From assembly GCF_030406045.1 (NCBI RefSeq), contig NZ_CP128988.1, positions 1,337,438 through 1,401,437 of the forward strand: a stretch of DNA of 64,000 nucleotides, written 5' to 3'. The position numbers and the translations under genes are program-made. Below the pieces are notes generated by a model. That model worked only from the letters and a program-made list of their open reading frames with translations, searched no databases and was not told the origin of the DNA. Origin of the DNA: Thiohalobacter sp. IOR34. Its GTDB lineage: Bacteria; Pseudomonadota; Gammaproteobacteria; Thiohalobacterales; Thiohalobacteraceae. This document shows, in pieces, positions 1 to 8,316 of this stretch (position 1 is its first letter; every line of letters starts with the position of its first letter).

Positions 1-1
1 C

Positions 2-760
2 GAGGCTACTGGCAAGGAAGCCGGAGAGTTCCTGCCGGCCCTCAAGCCGTTGCTGCAACGCCTCACCAACTTGGCACGGGGACTCGAAGCCCCCTCGCTG
101 CACGGCCCCGATGCCGACCAGGCCCTGGTGACACTGGCAAAACGGTATCTTGCACAAAAACGCTACGCCGAGGCGGCCGTTGTGGTGCGTGAGGCTTGGG
201 TGTCACGTCATGCAACAAGTCCCGCCCAGACCAGTGCCGGCCGGGAAGGCTTCGACGAGGCCGGACGCAGGGCAGCGGAAGCCCGCTGGAACCGGGACTG
301 TGCCGAGGCCCGCGCCGTTGCCAACGTGCGCAACGACATCGAACACGGCGGCTACCGCAAGCGCCCCCTGCCGGGCGACAGCATCCGCGACCAGGTGCGA
401 ACACTGGTCGAAAACCTGGAGCAGACCGCCCGGGAACACCACACCCCGAAAAGCGCCGGGGATACCGTCGGCAAGACATGGTTCGTCAGCCGCCATCCCG
501 GCGCGGTGGAATGGGCGCAGCGCCAGGGTATCGCCGTGGACAACATGGTTGATCACCTCGATCCGGAACAGGTGGAAGCAGGCGATACCGTCATCGGCAC
601 CCTGCCGGTCCACTTGGCAGCCCGTATCTGCGAGCGAGGCGCCCGCTACTGGCACCTCACCCTGAACCTGACGGCAGACATGCGTGGCCGGGAACTGAGC
701 GCCGACGATCTGGACGCCGCCGGCGCCCGGCTGGAAGCCTTCAATATCCGCAAGGACTAA
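2..760 (+). CDS. csx16: HEPN-domain ribonuclease fused to Csx16 (5'-truncated)
   Basis: The reading frame is open from base 2, so the N-terminus lies outside the window; 252 residues are visible. The first half ends in a HEPN-type domain with the ribonuclease motif RNDIEH (R-x4-H, bases 329-346) followed by HGGYRKRPLPG, as in the C-terminal part of Csx1/TM1812-type CARF-HEPN proteins. From about base 476 to the end the protein is Csx16 (VVA1548 family): TWFVSRHPGAVEW, a DHLDP segment, GDTVIGTLPVHLAA and RGRELS. CARF-HEPN proteins are cyclic-oligoadenylate-activated ribonucleases of type III CRISPR systems; Csx16 has been linked to ring-nuclease-like activity. An upstream CARF domain is inferred, not seen. 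It ends 2 bases before the Card1 gene, so the two are co-transcribed. The fusion is unusual because Csx16 is normally a separate protein of about 100 residues. Confidence 0.82.
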   Translation, partial: EATGKEAGEFLPALKPLLQRLTNLARGLEAPSLHGPDADQALVTLAKRYLAQKRYAEAAVVVREAWVSRHATSPAQTSAGREGFDEAGRRAAEARWNRDCAEARAVANVRNDIEHGGYRKRPLPGDSIRDQVRTLVENLEQTAREHHTPKSAGDTVGKTWFVSRHPGAVEWAQRQGIAVDNMVDHLDPEQVEAGDTVIGTLPVHLAARICERGARYWHLTLNLTADMRGRELSADDLDAAGARLEAFNIRKD

Positions 761-762
761 AC

Positions 763-1890
763 ATGCACACCCACCTCTGCCTCGTCTCTGCCCAGCCGCT
801 GCCCAACCTCGTGCCCCTGATCGATCCCACCCTTGACGTGAAACGGGCCGTGCTCGCCGTGACTACGGACATGACCGAGCGCGCCGACTGGTTGGAGGCG
901 GTGCTGCGCCCGCGCGGCATTCGTGTCGAACGTCTGGAGCTGGGGGATGCCTGGGACTACGATCAGACCCAGAGCCGCATCCTTGAATGGCTCGAGCGGG
1001 AAGGGGGGGAAGGCATTGCCCTCAATGTCACCGGCGGCACCAAGCTCATGAGTATCGCCGCCTATGAAAGTTTCCGTGCCTATGACCTGCCGATATTCTA
1101 CGTCCACCCCGAACAGGACAGATTGATATGGATGAATCCGGATGATCGGGGATCCATTGATCTTGCCGACCGTGTGAAGCTCGAACCCTTTCTCCAGGCT
1201 CATGGCGCAGCGCTGCAATTGGAACCTAAACGCAACGTTCCCGAACCCGGGCGACTGGACCTGGCCGAAGAGATCGTACTTGGTCTGGACAAGTTCACCA
1301 GGATCCTGCCCAGGTTCAACTGGCTTGCCGTCGGAGCCGAGAAAACCCTGGTATCCAAGCCCCTGGAAAACGACCGGGGCGAACTGGCGGAGCTGATAGA
1401 TCTGTTCGAGGCGGCGGGTTGCCTCCGCCGCGCGAACGGCCGGCTGCGGTTCCCTGGTGAGAAGGAGCGATTCTTCGCAGCCGGCGGATGGTTGGAAATC
1501 CTCGTGTTCGATGCGGTACGGCGATTGCGCAAAGCTCGTCCGGGTATCCAGGATGTCGCTTATTCCATTCCGGTGGTGCGGGAGCAGCGGGGAAAACGCG
1601 TGCCCAACGAACTCGATGTGGCTTTTCTGTGCAACAACCGCTTGCATATCATCGAATGCAAGACACGCCAGTTCAAGGGAGAAGGCGAGGACAATGATAG
1701 CGCTCAGGCCCTGTACAAGCTGGATACGCTGCGCGACCTCATGGGTGGGCTACAGGCGCGAGCCATGCTGGTAAGCTACCAGGACTTGGAGCCGCATGAC
1801 CGGACCCGTGCCGCCGACCTCAATATTGCGGTATGTGCAGGCGCGCAGCTTCGAAACCTGCGCGCAAGTATCGGGGATTTCATGTCGTGA
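763..1890 (+). CDS. card1: Card1/Can2-like CARF nuclease of type III CRISPR
   Basis: A 375-residue protein, the same size as characterised Card1. The N-terminal CARF domain carries the nucleotide-binding loop NVTGGTKLMS (about residues 88-97). The C-terminal domain is a PD-(D/E)xK nuclease: E283 and D285 in NELDVAFL, then E298 and K300 in IIECKTRQF. Card1/Can2 enzymes are switched on by cyclic tetra-adenylate made by Cas10 and degrade single-stranded RNA and DNA or nick supercoiled DNA, slowing growth during phage infection; that activity is inferred from the family. It starts with ATG 2 bases after the HEPN-Csx16 gene and ends 208 bases before the first CRISPR repeat. The producing Cas10 is not in the window. 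Confidence 0.9.
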   Translation: MHTHLCLVSAQPLPNLVPLIDPTLDVKRAVLAVTTDMTERADWLEAVLRPRGIRVERLELGDAWDYDQTQSRILEWLEREGGEGIALNVTGGTKLMSIAAYESFRAYDLPIFYVHPEQDRLIWMNPDDRGSIDLADRVKLEPFLQAHGAALQLEPKRNVPEPGRLDLAEEIVLGLDKFTRILPRFNWLAVGAEKTLVSKPLENDRGELAELIDLFEAAGCLRRANGRLRFPGEKERFFAAGGWLEILVFDAVRRLRKARPGIQDVAYSIPVVREQRGKRVPNELDVAFLCNNRLHIIECKTRQFKGEGEDNDSAQALYKLDTLRDLMGGLQARAMLVSYQDLEPHDRTRAADLNIAVCAGAQLRNLRASIGDFMS

Positions 1891-2098
1891 ATAACTCTCG
1901 CATGAAAAAAATCCTGGTTGACACAGAGCGGTATGCTGGCATCCCTTTTACGGGAATGGGGTGTTTCACTCGCTGGAGGAATGTTGCTGATCTAGGCCCC
2001 GGAGTTCGTGTAATGATCGTGTCAACTTGTTGGCATGTCATGATTTCCATAAACCCGCATGTAACTGATTGGACAAAGGAGGAAAACAGCATTGAGCG
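1891..2098 (+). promoter_or_regulatory. CRISPR leader (putative)
   Basis: A 208-base non-coding stretch between the Card1 stop codon and the first repeat, more AT-rich than the flanking cas genes. It contains TTGACA at 1918-1923 as a possible -35 box, without a convincing -10 box at the right distance, and a strong Shine-Dalgarno-like AAAGGAGG at 2076-2083 just before the array. The position upstream of repeats whose 3' end (ATTAAGAC) looks like a crRNA 5' handle supports leader function. The alternative is that the array is read the other way, from the 78 bases before cas2; this is judged less likely. Confidence 0.6.
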
Positions 2099-3216
2099 GT
2101 TCGAGATAGAGACCTTATGAAGAAGGGATTAAGACTTCACAAGGGGCGGCCGGAGCGCGCACCATTCCTTGTTCGAGATAGAGACCTTATGAAGAAGGGA
2201 TTAAGACGCCGGAGCGCGCACCATTCCTTGTAGGAAATCGGTTCGAGATAGAGACCTTATGAAGAAGGGATTAAGACTCGGCCTCGGCCTTGGGCTTGTC
2301 GGCCGCGCGCGTTCGAGATAGAGACCTTATGAAGAAGGGATTAAGACCTTTTGCGCTGCGCTTCTTTCGATGCGCTCTTTTGTTCGAGATAGAGACCTTA
2401 TGAAGAAGGGATTAAGACCCAGCGCTGCCGCTGGCGTTCACCACCGGCGGAGTTCGAGATAGAGACCTTATGAAGAAGGGATTAAGACCCGTAGAGCCCC
2501 CGTTACCAAAGGCACCCCACAGTTCGAGATAGAGACCTTATGAAGAAGGGATTAAGACAGGCCGATCTCTCGCCATTCGGCGAGGGCTGCGTTCGAGATA
2601 GAGACCTTATGAAGAAGGGATTAAGACTCAGCGGCCGAGGCGGTGTCTACATCGAATGGTGTTCGAGATAGAGACCTTATGAAGAAGGGATTAAGACCGA
2701 GTCCACCATTGCTGGTGAACTCGTTCCACGCGTTCGAGATAGAGACCTTATGAAGAAGGGATTAAGACTGTCGGCCTTGTCGGCCTTGTCGGCCGCCCGC
2801 CGGTTCGAGATAGAGACCTTATGAAGAAGGGATTAAGACGCAGCTACGCGCCTCGATGTACCCCTCAACGAATGTTCGAGATAGAGACCTTATGAAGAAG
2901 GGATTAAGACGTCAAGGGTAAGGACCTCGCCAGCGGCTGAGGTTCGAGATAGAGACCTTATGAAGAAGGGATTAAGACGAGACCGCCCAAGAGATAACCC
3001 CTTCCACCGCATAGTTCGAGATAGAGACCTTATGAAGAAGGGATTAAGACCTTGGCCCATACGCTAAAAGCGTTTTGGGCCGTTTGTTCGAGATAGAGAC
3101 CTTATGAAGAAGGGATTAAGACGCGTAGCCTGCGGCGAACTCGCCGCGAAATTTCTGTTCGAGATAGAGACCTTATGAAGAAGGGATTATTGAGCCTTGC
3201 ATAAATGATGAACACA

Positions 3217-3789
3217 TCACAAAGGAAGCTCGGCCTGTTTCCAGAACGCGGTCACCAGTGTCTTCTGGCGTCGCTGCATGGAACGGAGCCTGCGCCGGGC
3301 ATAGTCACTCAATTCACCGATGTCCCTGGGACAGAAGTTACCCAGCTCATGCGGTTTGAGATGCCCGAACAGATATTCAACCGGGTTGAGCTCCGGCGAA
3401 TAGGCCGGCAGGAACTCGATCTGAATCTGCCCATTGCAATCCTCGACATACTGACGGACCAGGCGGCTCTTGTGGACCTGCAGGCCATCCCAGATGATCA
3501 GCAGCTTCCTGCCGATCTGGCGCTTGAGTGCCTTGAGGAACTCGATGCACTGGGGGGCACGGATCGTACCGGGGAACAGACGAAAGTAGAAACGCCAGAA
3601 GCTGACCCCGGCGATCACCGACAGCTGCTTCCAGGTGAAGCTGTACTGGATGACAGGCGTCTGTCCCTTCGGTGCCCAGGTGCGCACCAGTGTGGGCCGT
3701 TCCGACAGACCCGATTCATCGACAAACACGATCACACGCCCCTCTTTTGCAGCGTTTTTTTTAGTGCCGGCCAGCGCTTGGTCTTCCAC
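3217..3789 (-). CDS. IS630 transposase, catalytic DDE frame (OrfB)
   Basis: Carries the full DDE catalytic triad of IS630 transposases: D in VFVDESGLS, D in IIWDGLQVHKS, and E in YSPELNPVEYLF. It overlaps OrfA by 58 bases and is in the -1 frame relative to it, so a fused OrfAB of about 341 residues, the usual IS630 transposase length, would be made by -1 frameshifting. Independent initiation at ATG 3789 is possible but unlikely to give a functional DNA-binding enzyme. It is read toward the leader, opposite to the array. Confidence 0.9.
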   Translation of the reverse strand: MEDQALAGTKKNAAKEGRVIVFVDESGLSERPTLVRTWAPKGQTPVIQYSFTWKQLSVIAGVSFWRFYFRLFPGTIRAPQCIEFLKALKRQIGRKLLIIWDGLQVHKSRLVRQYVEDCNGQIQIEFLPAYSPELNPVEYLFGHLKPHELGNFCPRDIGELSDYARRRLRSMQRRQKTLVTAFWKQAELPL

Positions 3790-4220
3790 TCCCGCACCGC
3801 ACGCTCATCGCGCTGCAAGGCGCGCCGGGCCGGCCGCTGGCAGCTGAACCCCATGCGCCCCAGCACGCGGGAGACCTGCGACTCTGACAGCTGCACCCCG
3901 AACTGCTCGTCCAGCACCTTCCGCACACGCCCCAGGGTCCAGACCTCGGTGGCAAACCCGCTGGCCAGCGCGCCTTTCAACAGGATCCGCTTCAGCTCAC
4001 GCAGGTCGGCCTTGTCCAGCGAACCCGGACGGCCGCGCAGACCTGTCGACCGCAGCGCATCCAATCCGCCTTGTTCCAGGCGCCGGGCCCACCCGCAGAC
4101 CGTTGATCGGGCTACTCCCACGCGTCGCGCCACTTCCGCCTGGGGGACGCCTTTCAAGAGAAGGCGGCCGGCCCGCAGTCGCCGCTTCTCCAGCTCTTTG
4201 CATTGCGTCTTGCTGTCCAT
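3732..4220 (-). CDS. IS630 transposase, N-terminal frame (OrfA)
   Basis: A 162-residue protein with a helix-turn-helix region near the N-terminus (PQAEVARRVGVARSTVCGW, about residues 26-44) and a second winged-helix-like part containing LSESQVSRVLGRMGF. These are the DNA-binding modules that recognise IS630 inverted repeats. It lacks the catalytic domain, which is in the overlapping -1 frame. The stop codon is shortly after a run of eight A residues on the coding strand, a classical slippery site. It starts at ATG 4220 on the minus strand, 57 bases inside the inverted repeat. Confidence 0.88.
   Translation of the reverse strand: MDSKTQCKELEKRRLRAGRLLLKGVPQAEVARRVGVARSTVCGWARRLEQGGLDALRSTGLRGRPGSLDKADLRELKRILLKGALASGFATEVWTLGRVRKVLDEQFGVQLSESQVSRVLGRMGFSCQRPARRALQRDERAVREWKTKRWPALKKTLQKRGV
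3755..3762 (-). other. A8 slippery site for -1 frameshifting
   Basis: Eight T residues on the given strand read as A8 on the transposase strand, inside the OrfA/OrfB overlap. OrfA is read CTA AAA AAA ACG; slipping back one base gives AAC GCT and continues in OrfB. Such A-runs drive programmed frameshifting in several IS630-family elements; function here is inferred from position. Confidence 0.65.
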
Positions 4221-7060
4221 GGAATCCTCCCAACATACCCGATTCCATAGACAACGAAAACAGAATAATGTTCACTATTTATGCAAGGCTCAATAAGACG
4301 CGCCCTTGCAATCCCAAGGCCCAAGACGTCAGAGTTCGAGATAGAGACCTTATGAAGAAGGGATTAAGACAGTCATTATTGACCTAACTCGCCCTAAATT
4401 GGTTCGAGATAGAGACCTTATGAAGAAGGGATTAAGACTTCGGGTCGACTGGGCTATCCGGCACCAGATAGTTCGAGATAGAGACCTTATGAAGAAGGGA
4501 TTAAGACATATTGGATTTTTTTCATGTTTTTCTCCTCTGTTAGTTCGAGATAGAGACCTTATGAAGAAGGGATTAAGACTCATGAGGTGTGGCCGGAGAG
4601 ACATCCATTCTCTGTTCGAGATAGAGACCTTATGAAGAAGGGATTAAGACGCCGATCTTGCGGCCGACTGCTACGGCCGCGTGTTCGAGATAGAGACCTT
4701 ATGAAGAAGGGATTAAGACGCGCTCCATATCAGGCTCTGGTTCAGACAAGCGTTCGAGATAGAGACCTTATGAAGAAGGGATTAAGACGCGTCCGGCGAC
4801 GCCGACTTTTGGATCTCGACTACGTTCGAGATAGAGACCTTATGAAGAAGGGATTAAGACTCTTATTGACCAATCTACAAGCTGCTCTTGGAAGGTTCGA
4901 GATAGAGACCTTATGAAGAAGGGATTAAGACCCAGCGCGCGCGTTGCGCTTGCGCTGCGCCTCTGTTCGAGATAGAGACCTTATGAAGAAGGGATTAAGA
5001 CCAAGGCCGATCTCGCGCCATTCGGCGAGGGCTGTTCGAGATAGAGACCTTATGAAGAAGGGATTAAGACCGGCCTTGTCGGCCTTGTTGCCGTCGCCGG
5101 GCTTGTTCGAGATAGAGACCTTATGAAGAAGGGATTAAGACTCATTGAAGGTTATGACGTGGCCGGCCTTTGTGTTCGAGATAGAGACCTTATGAAGAAG
5201 GGATTAAGACGCGAATTCGCCGCGCAATTCCTTTGCGCGCTCCCGTTCGAGATAGAGACCTTATGAAGAAGGGATTAAGACCGATTCCTCAGCCTCTCGA
5301 AGAAGCTCATACGCGATGGGTTCGAGATAGAGACCTTATGAAGAAGGGATTAAGACACCACCGGCGGAGGCGCCTTGTCGGCCTTGTCGGGTTCGAGATA
5401 GAGACCTTATGAAGAAGGGATTAAGACCTCGGGCTGATCTCGGTATACCCTTTCATGAGGGTTCGAGATAGAGACCTTATGAAGAAGGGATTAAGACGGC
5501 CTTGAGGGCCGCCTTCTTGCTGTGATATACGGTTCGAGATAGAGACCTTATGAAGAAGGGATTAAGACCGCTATACATGGTTCTTTCTCCTGTGGTTTGT
5601 GTTCGAGATAGAGACCTTATGAAGAAGGGATTAAGACGCAGCATCAGGCCAGTTTTCCATCAGTCTTCGTTCGAGATAGAGACCTTATGAAGAAGGGATT
5701 AAGACGTCCATGTCGGACGCAGCCGAGAGGCCGGAGTGTTCGAGATAGAGACCTTATGAAGAAGGGATTAAGACCCACCAGGGGCATGTCCATGCACCCC
5801 TTGATGGCGTTCGAGATAGAGACCTTATGAAGAAGGGATTAAGACCGCTGCGTCCATGTCGGACGCAGCCGAGAGGCCGGAGTTCGAGATAGAGACCTTA
5901 TGAAGAAGGGATTAAGACCCTCGGATGCCCACCGAGCCCCGGCCATGGCCAGGGTTCGAGATAGAGACCTTATGAAGAAGGGATTAAGACGGCAGCGGGC
6001 TTCATAGCTCGATGATCTCTGCCGTGTTCGAGATAGAGACCTTATGAAGAAGGGATTAAGACGTGTATTCGCGGCCGTCTTCAATGGCGGCCGCGGGTTC
6101 GAGATAGAGACCTTATGAAGAAGGGATTAAGACTCAGCGGTCTCCAGGTACTCCCCAACGCCCCAGTTCGAGATAGAGACCTTATGAAGAAGGGATTAAG
6201 ACCCCATGGGCCGCCTCGGATGCCCACCGAGCCCCGGTTCGAGATAGAGACCTTATGAAGAAGGGATTAAGACGTTAGCATGTTATATGGGATTTTCATG
6301 GTCTTTTTGTTCGAGATAGAGACCTTATGAAGAAGGGATTAAGACCGCGGCTCCAGATGTAGTACACGGTCATGATGTGTTCGAGATAGAGACCTTATGA
6401 AGAAGGGATTAAGACGCGGGCGGGGGTCAGTGTCGATCATTCCTGCGTGTTCGAGATAGAGACCTTATGAAGAAGGGATTAAGACTCGGTGTTCATGATC
6501 TTACCCCTCTTGGTCTGTTGTTCGAGATAGAGACCTTATGAAGAAGGGATTAAGACCCCTTCCAGTCGACCGTCTTGCGGCAGCTCTCGAGTTCGAGATA
6601 GAGACCTTATGAAGAAGGGATTAAGACCACACACGGCCCGTCATTTCGTCGCTGACCTCGGTTCGAGATAGAGACCTTATGAAGAAGGGATTAAGACACA
6701 TCTTTGATGTCTCGTTCATCTACATCTCCTGTTCGAGATAGAGACCTTATGAAGAAGGGATTAAGACCAGGGCCAGGGAGATGCCCAACCAGACCGGTGG
6801 GTTCGAGATAGAGACCTTATGAAGAAGGGATTAAGACCCAGCGTCCACCGTCGCGGATGGCGTAGGTGTATTGTTCGAGATAGAGACCTTATGAAGAAGG
6901 GATTAAGACACCTCTTTGATGGTCATATTGCGCACCGTCACCTCTGTTCGAGATAGAGACCTTATGAAGAAGGGATTAAGACGGTTCACTCTCCTATTTG
7001 AATGGCATGGCAAGCTTGCCGTTTTCTCATCTTGCCTGACCTTGGTGTCAAGCTGTTCAC

Positions 7061-7345
7061 ATGCCGAAGCGGCAACTCTATCTGGTGGCTTATGATGTTT
7101 CCGATGCTAGGCGGCTGCGATGCATGCTCGGCGCGGTGAAGGCGCATGCTACCGGCGGGCAGAAATCGGTATTTGAGTGCTACCTCTCAGAAGTTGAACG
7201 GACAGGGTTGTTGCGAGAGGTCGGAGATATCCTGGATTTGGAGGAAGACCGTTTTTTCCTGATCCGCCTCGACCCCAGGTCGCGTGTGAGAACGCTTGGT
7301 CGGGCAGTGCCGGTGGCGGATCCAGACTTTTTCTATGTGGGTTGA
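7061..7345 (+). CDS. cas2: CRISPR-associated endoribonuclease/adaptation protein Cas2 (first copy)
   Basis: A 94-residue Cas2. The ferredoxin-like first strand and metal-binding Asp are in YLVAYDVSD (D12); the family motif KAHATGGQKSVFECYL and the C-terminal RLDPRSRVRTLG complete the fold. Cas2 forms the central dimer of the Cas1-Cas2 integrase. It starts 78 bases after the last repeat and no clear Shine-Dalgarno sequence is visible, so it may be translated from a transcript that reads through the array. The stop overlaps a possible TTG start of cas1. It belongs to a clearly different Cas2 subgroup from the second copy at 9112. Confidence 0.93.
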   Translation: MPKRQLYLVAYDVSDARRLRCMLGAVKAHATGGQKSVFECYLSEVERTGLLREVGDILDLEEDRFFLIRLDPRSRVRTLGRAVPVADPDFFYVG

Positions 7346-7368
7346 CGCGGCCGTTGGAGAAACGTGTC

Positions 7369-8316
7369 ATGGGCATGCTGTATGTGGATAGGAAAAATGT
7401 GGAACTGCGCCATGAGGGTGGCCGCATTCTGGTCTATGAGCAAGGCCGGTGTAGCGGTTCGGTACCCTTGGCGCAGTTGGAGGCTGTAGTGGTACAGGGC
7501 CATGCGCTGCTTGATACCGGCTTGCTTCGGGCACTTGCTGGAGCTGGGGTGGGTTTGCTGGTTCTTGATTCACGTCGACCGGAATTCACGTCAAGGTTAG
7601 AAGGGCGATCCCACAATCAGTCCAGCCGCCGGCTGGAACAGTATCGTCGTTCACTGGATGAAACATGGAGGGCGCGCTTCTCCAAGCTGTTAGTCAGGCG
7701 AAAGGTTCGCGAACAGCGGCGTCTGTTGGCCGAGGCGTTGTCGCGCCGCCCCGATTTGCGGAGATCTTTGCTATCGGCTGTGCGGGATCTGGATGCGAGG
7801 CTTTGTGAATTGGGTGAAGGCATGCCGTCACGCGAGCGTTTGCGTGGCCTGGAAGGGGTGGCAGCGCGCGACTATTTTCAGGGCTATTGTCGCCTTTTTC
7901 CACGTTCGGTCAATTTTACTGGACGCAATCGTCGGCCGCCTCGCGACCCGGTGAATGCGTGTCTGTCGCTTGCTTATACCCTTCTGCAGGCAGAGGCAGT
8001 GCGGGCGGTACAGGTTGCTGGTCTCGATCCCATGCTTGGCTTCTTTCATGATGTGGCATTTGGACGTGATTCATTGGCGTGCGATCTCGTTGAGCCTCTG
8101 AGGCCGAGTGTGGACCGCCTGGTCTGGGAGTTGTTCAGGATGAGGTCTCTGACCGCGGAACATTTCTCGTCGAGCGAAGGGGGGTGCCTCTTAGGGAAGG
8201 GAGGGCGGAGAATCTTCTATTCAGCATTCGAATCACAGATGCCGCCCATTCGCCGGAAGTTACGTAAATATGCACTGTTGCTGGCGCGTTCCCTCGAGGG
8301 GCGGGAGGATGCATGA
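7369..8316 (+). CDS. cas1: CRISPR integrase Cas1 (catalytically complete)
   Basis: 315 residues from ATG 7369, which has GGAGA ten bases upstream; a TTG at 7342 overlapping the cas2 stop is the alternative start. The N-terminal beta domain begins MLYVDRKNVELR. The C-terminal helical domain has the metal-binding triad E162 (LRGLEGVAARDYF), H227 (GFFHDVAFGR) and D239 (LACDLVEPLRP). Cas1 integrates new spacers at the leader end of the array together with Cas2. The stop overlaps the start of the Cas1-like gene by 4 bases, indicating translational coupling. Confidence 0.95.
   Translation: MGMLYVDRKNVELRHEGGRILVYEQGRCSGSVPLAQLEAVVVQGHALLDTGLLRALAGAGVGLLVLDSRRPEFTSRLEGRSHNQSSRRLEQYRRSLDETWRARFSKLLVRRKVREQRRLLAEALSRRPDLRRSLLSAVRDLDARLCELGEGMPSRERLRGLEGVAARDYFQGYCRLFPRSVNFTGRNRRPPRDPVNACLSLAYTLLQAEAVRAVQVAGLDPMLGFFHDVAFGRDSLACDLVEPLRPSVDRLVWELFRMRSLTAEHFSSSEGGCLLGKGGRRIFYSAFESQMPPIRRKLRKYALLLARSLEGREDA

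Larger units (their letters stand above)
3190..4293 (-). mobile_element. IS630-family insertion sequence inside a CRISPR repeat
   Basis: A 1104-bp element with perfect 17-bp terminal inverted repeats TTGAGCCTTGCATAAAT (3190-3206 and complement at 4277-4293); similarity continues a few bases inward with two mismatches. It is flanked by the TA dinucleotides 3188-3189 and 4294-4295, the target duplication characteristic of IS630/Tc1-mariner elements. Removing the element and one TA restores a perfect CRISPR repeat. It carries a transposase on the minus strand as two overlapping frames (see next entries). The ends and frames look intact, so it may still be active. Confidence 0.95.
2099..6982 (+). 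CRISPR. CRISPR array, 54 repeats and 53 spacers, interrupted by an IS
   Basis: The repeat is 37 bases, beginning GTTCGAGATAGAG and ending GGGATTAAGAC. No mutated copy was noticed except the one split by the insertion sequence. Fifteen spacers lie left of the IS (first repeat 2099-2135). Repeat 16 is split (3157-3189 plus the remnant ending at 4299). Spacers 16-53 follow, and the last repeat is 6946-6982. Spacers are 31-38 bases (the longest, 38, at 5282-5319); this variable length is typical of type III. Transcription is taken as left to right: the terminal ATTAAGAC resembles the 8-base 5' handle of type III crRNAs, the leader-like gap is on the left, and many spacers in this sense are antisense to plausible coding sequences. 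Neighbouring csx16, card1 and cas1/cas2 genes support a type III assignment. Confidence 0.97.

Noticed and set aside
1833-2120. 95-codon open frame running from the Card1 end into the first repeat
   Set aside because: Overlaps Card1 in another frame and ends inside the CRISPR repeat; no start context or domain.
3205-4296. 363-codon open frame on the plus strand of the IS
   Set aside because: Antisense shadow of the transposase; no domain.
4399-5126. Open frames through the CRISPR array giving repeated VRDRDLMKKGLR peptides (and LNPFFIRSLSRT on the other strand, 4350-4604 and 5839-6084)
   Set aside because: They are translations of the CRISPR repeat with spacers in between; no gene.
2099-6982. 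Opposite array orientation with a leader in the 78 bases before cas2
   Set aside because: The gap is short and shows no leader features; the repeat end ATTAAGAC fits a 5' handle, and antisense targeting of start sites supports left-to-right reading.
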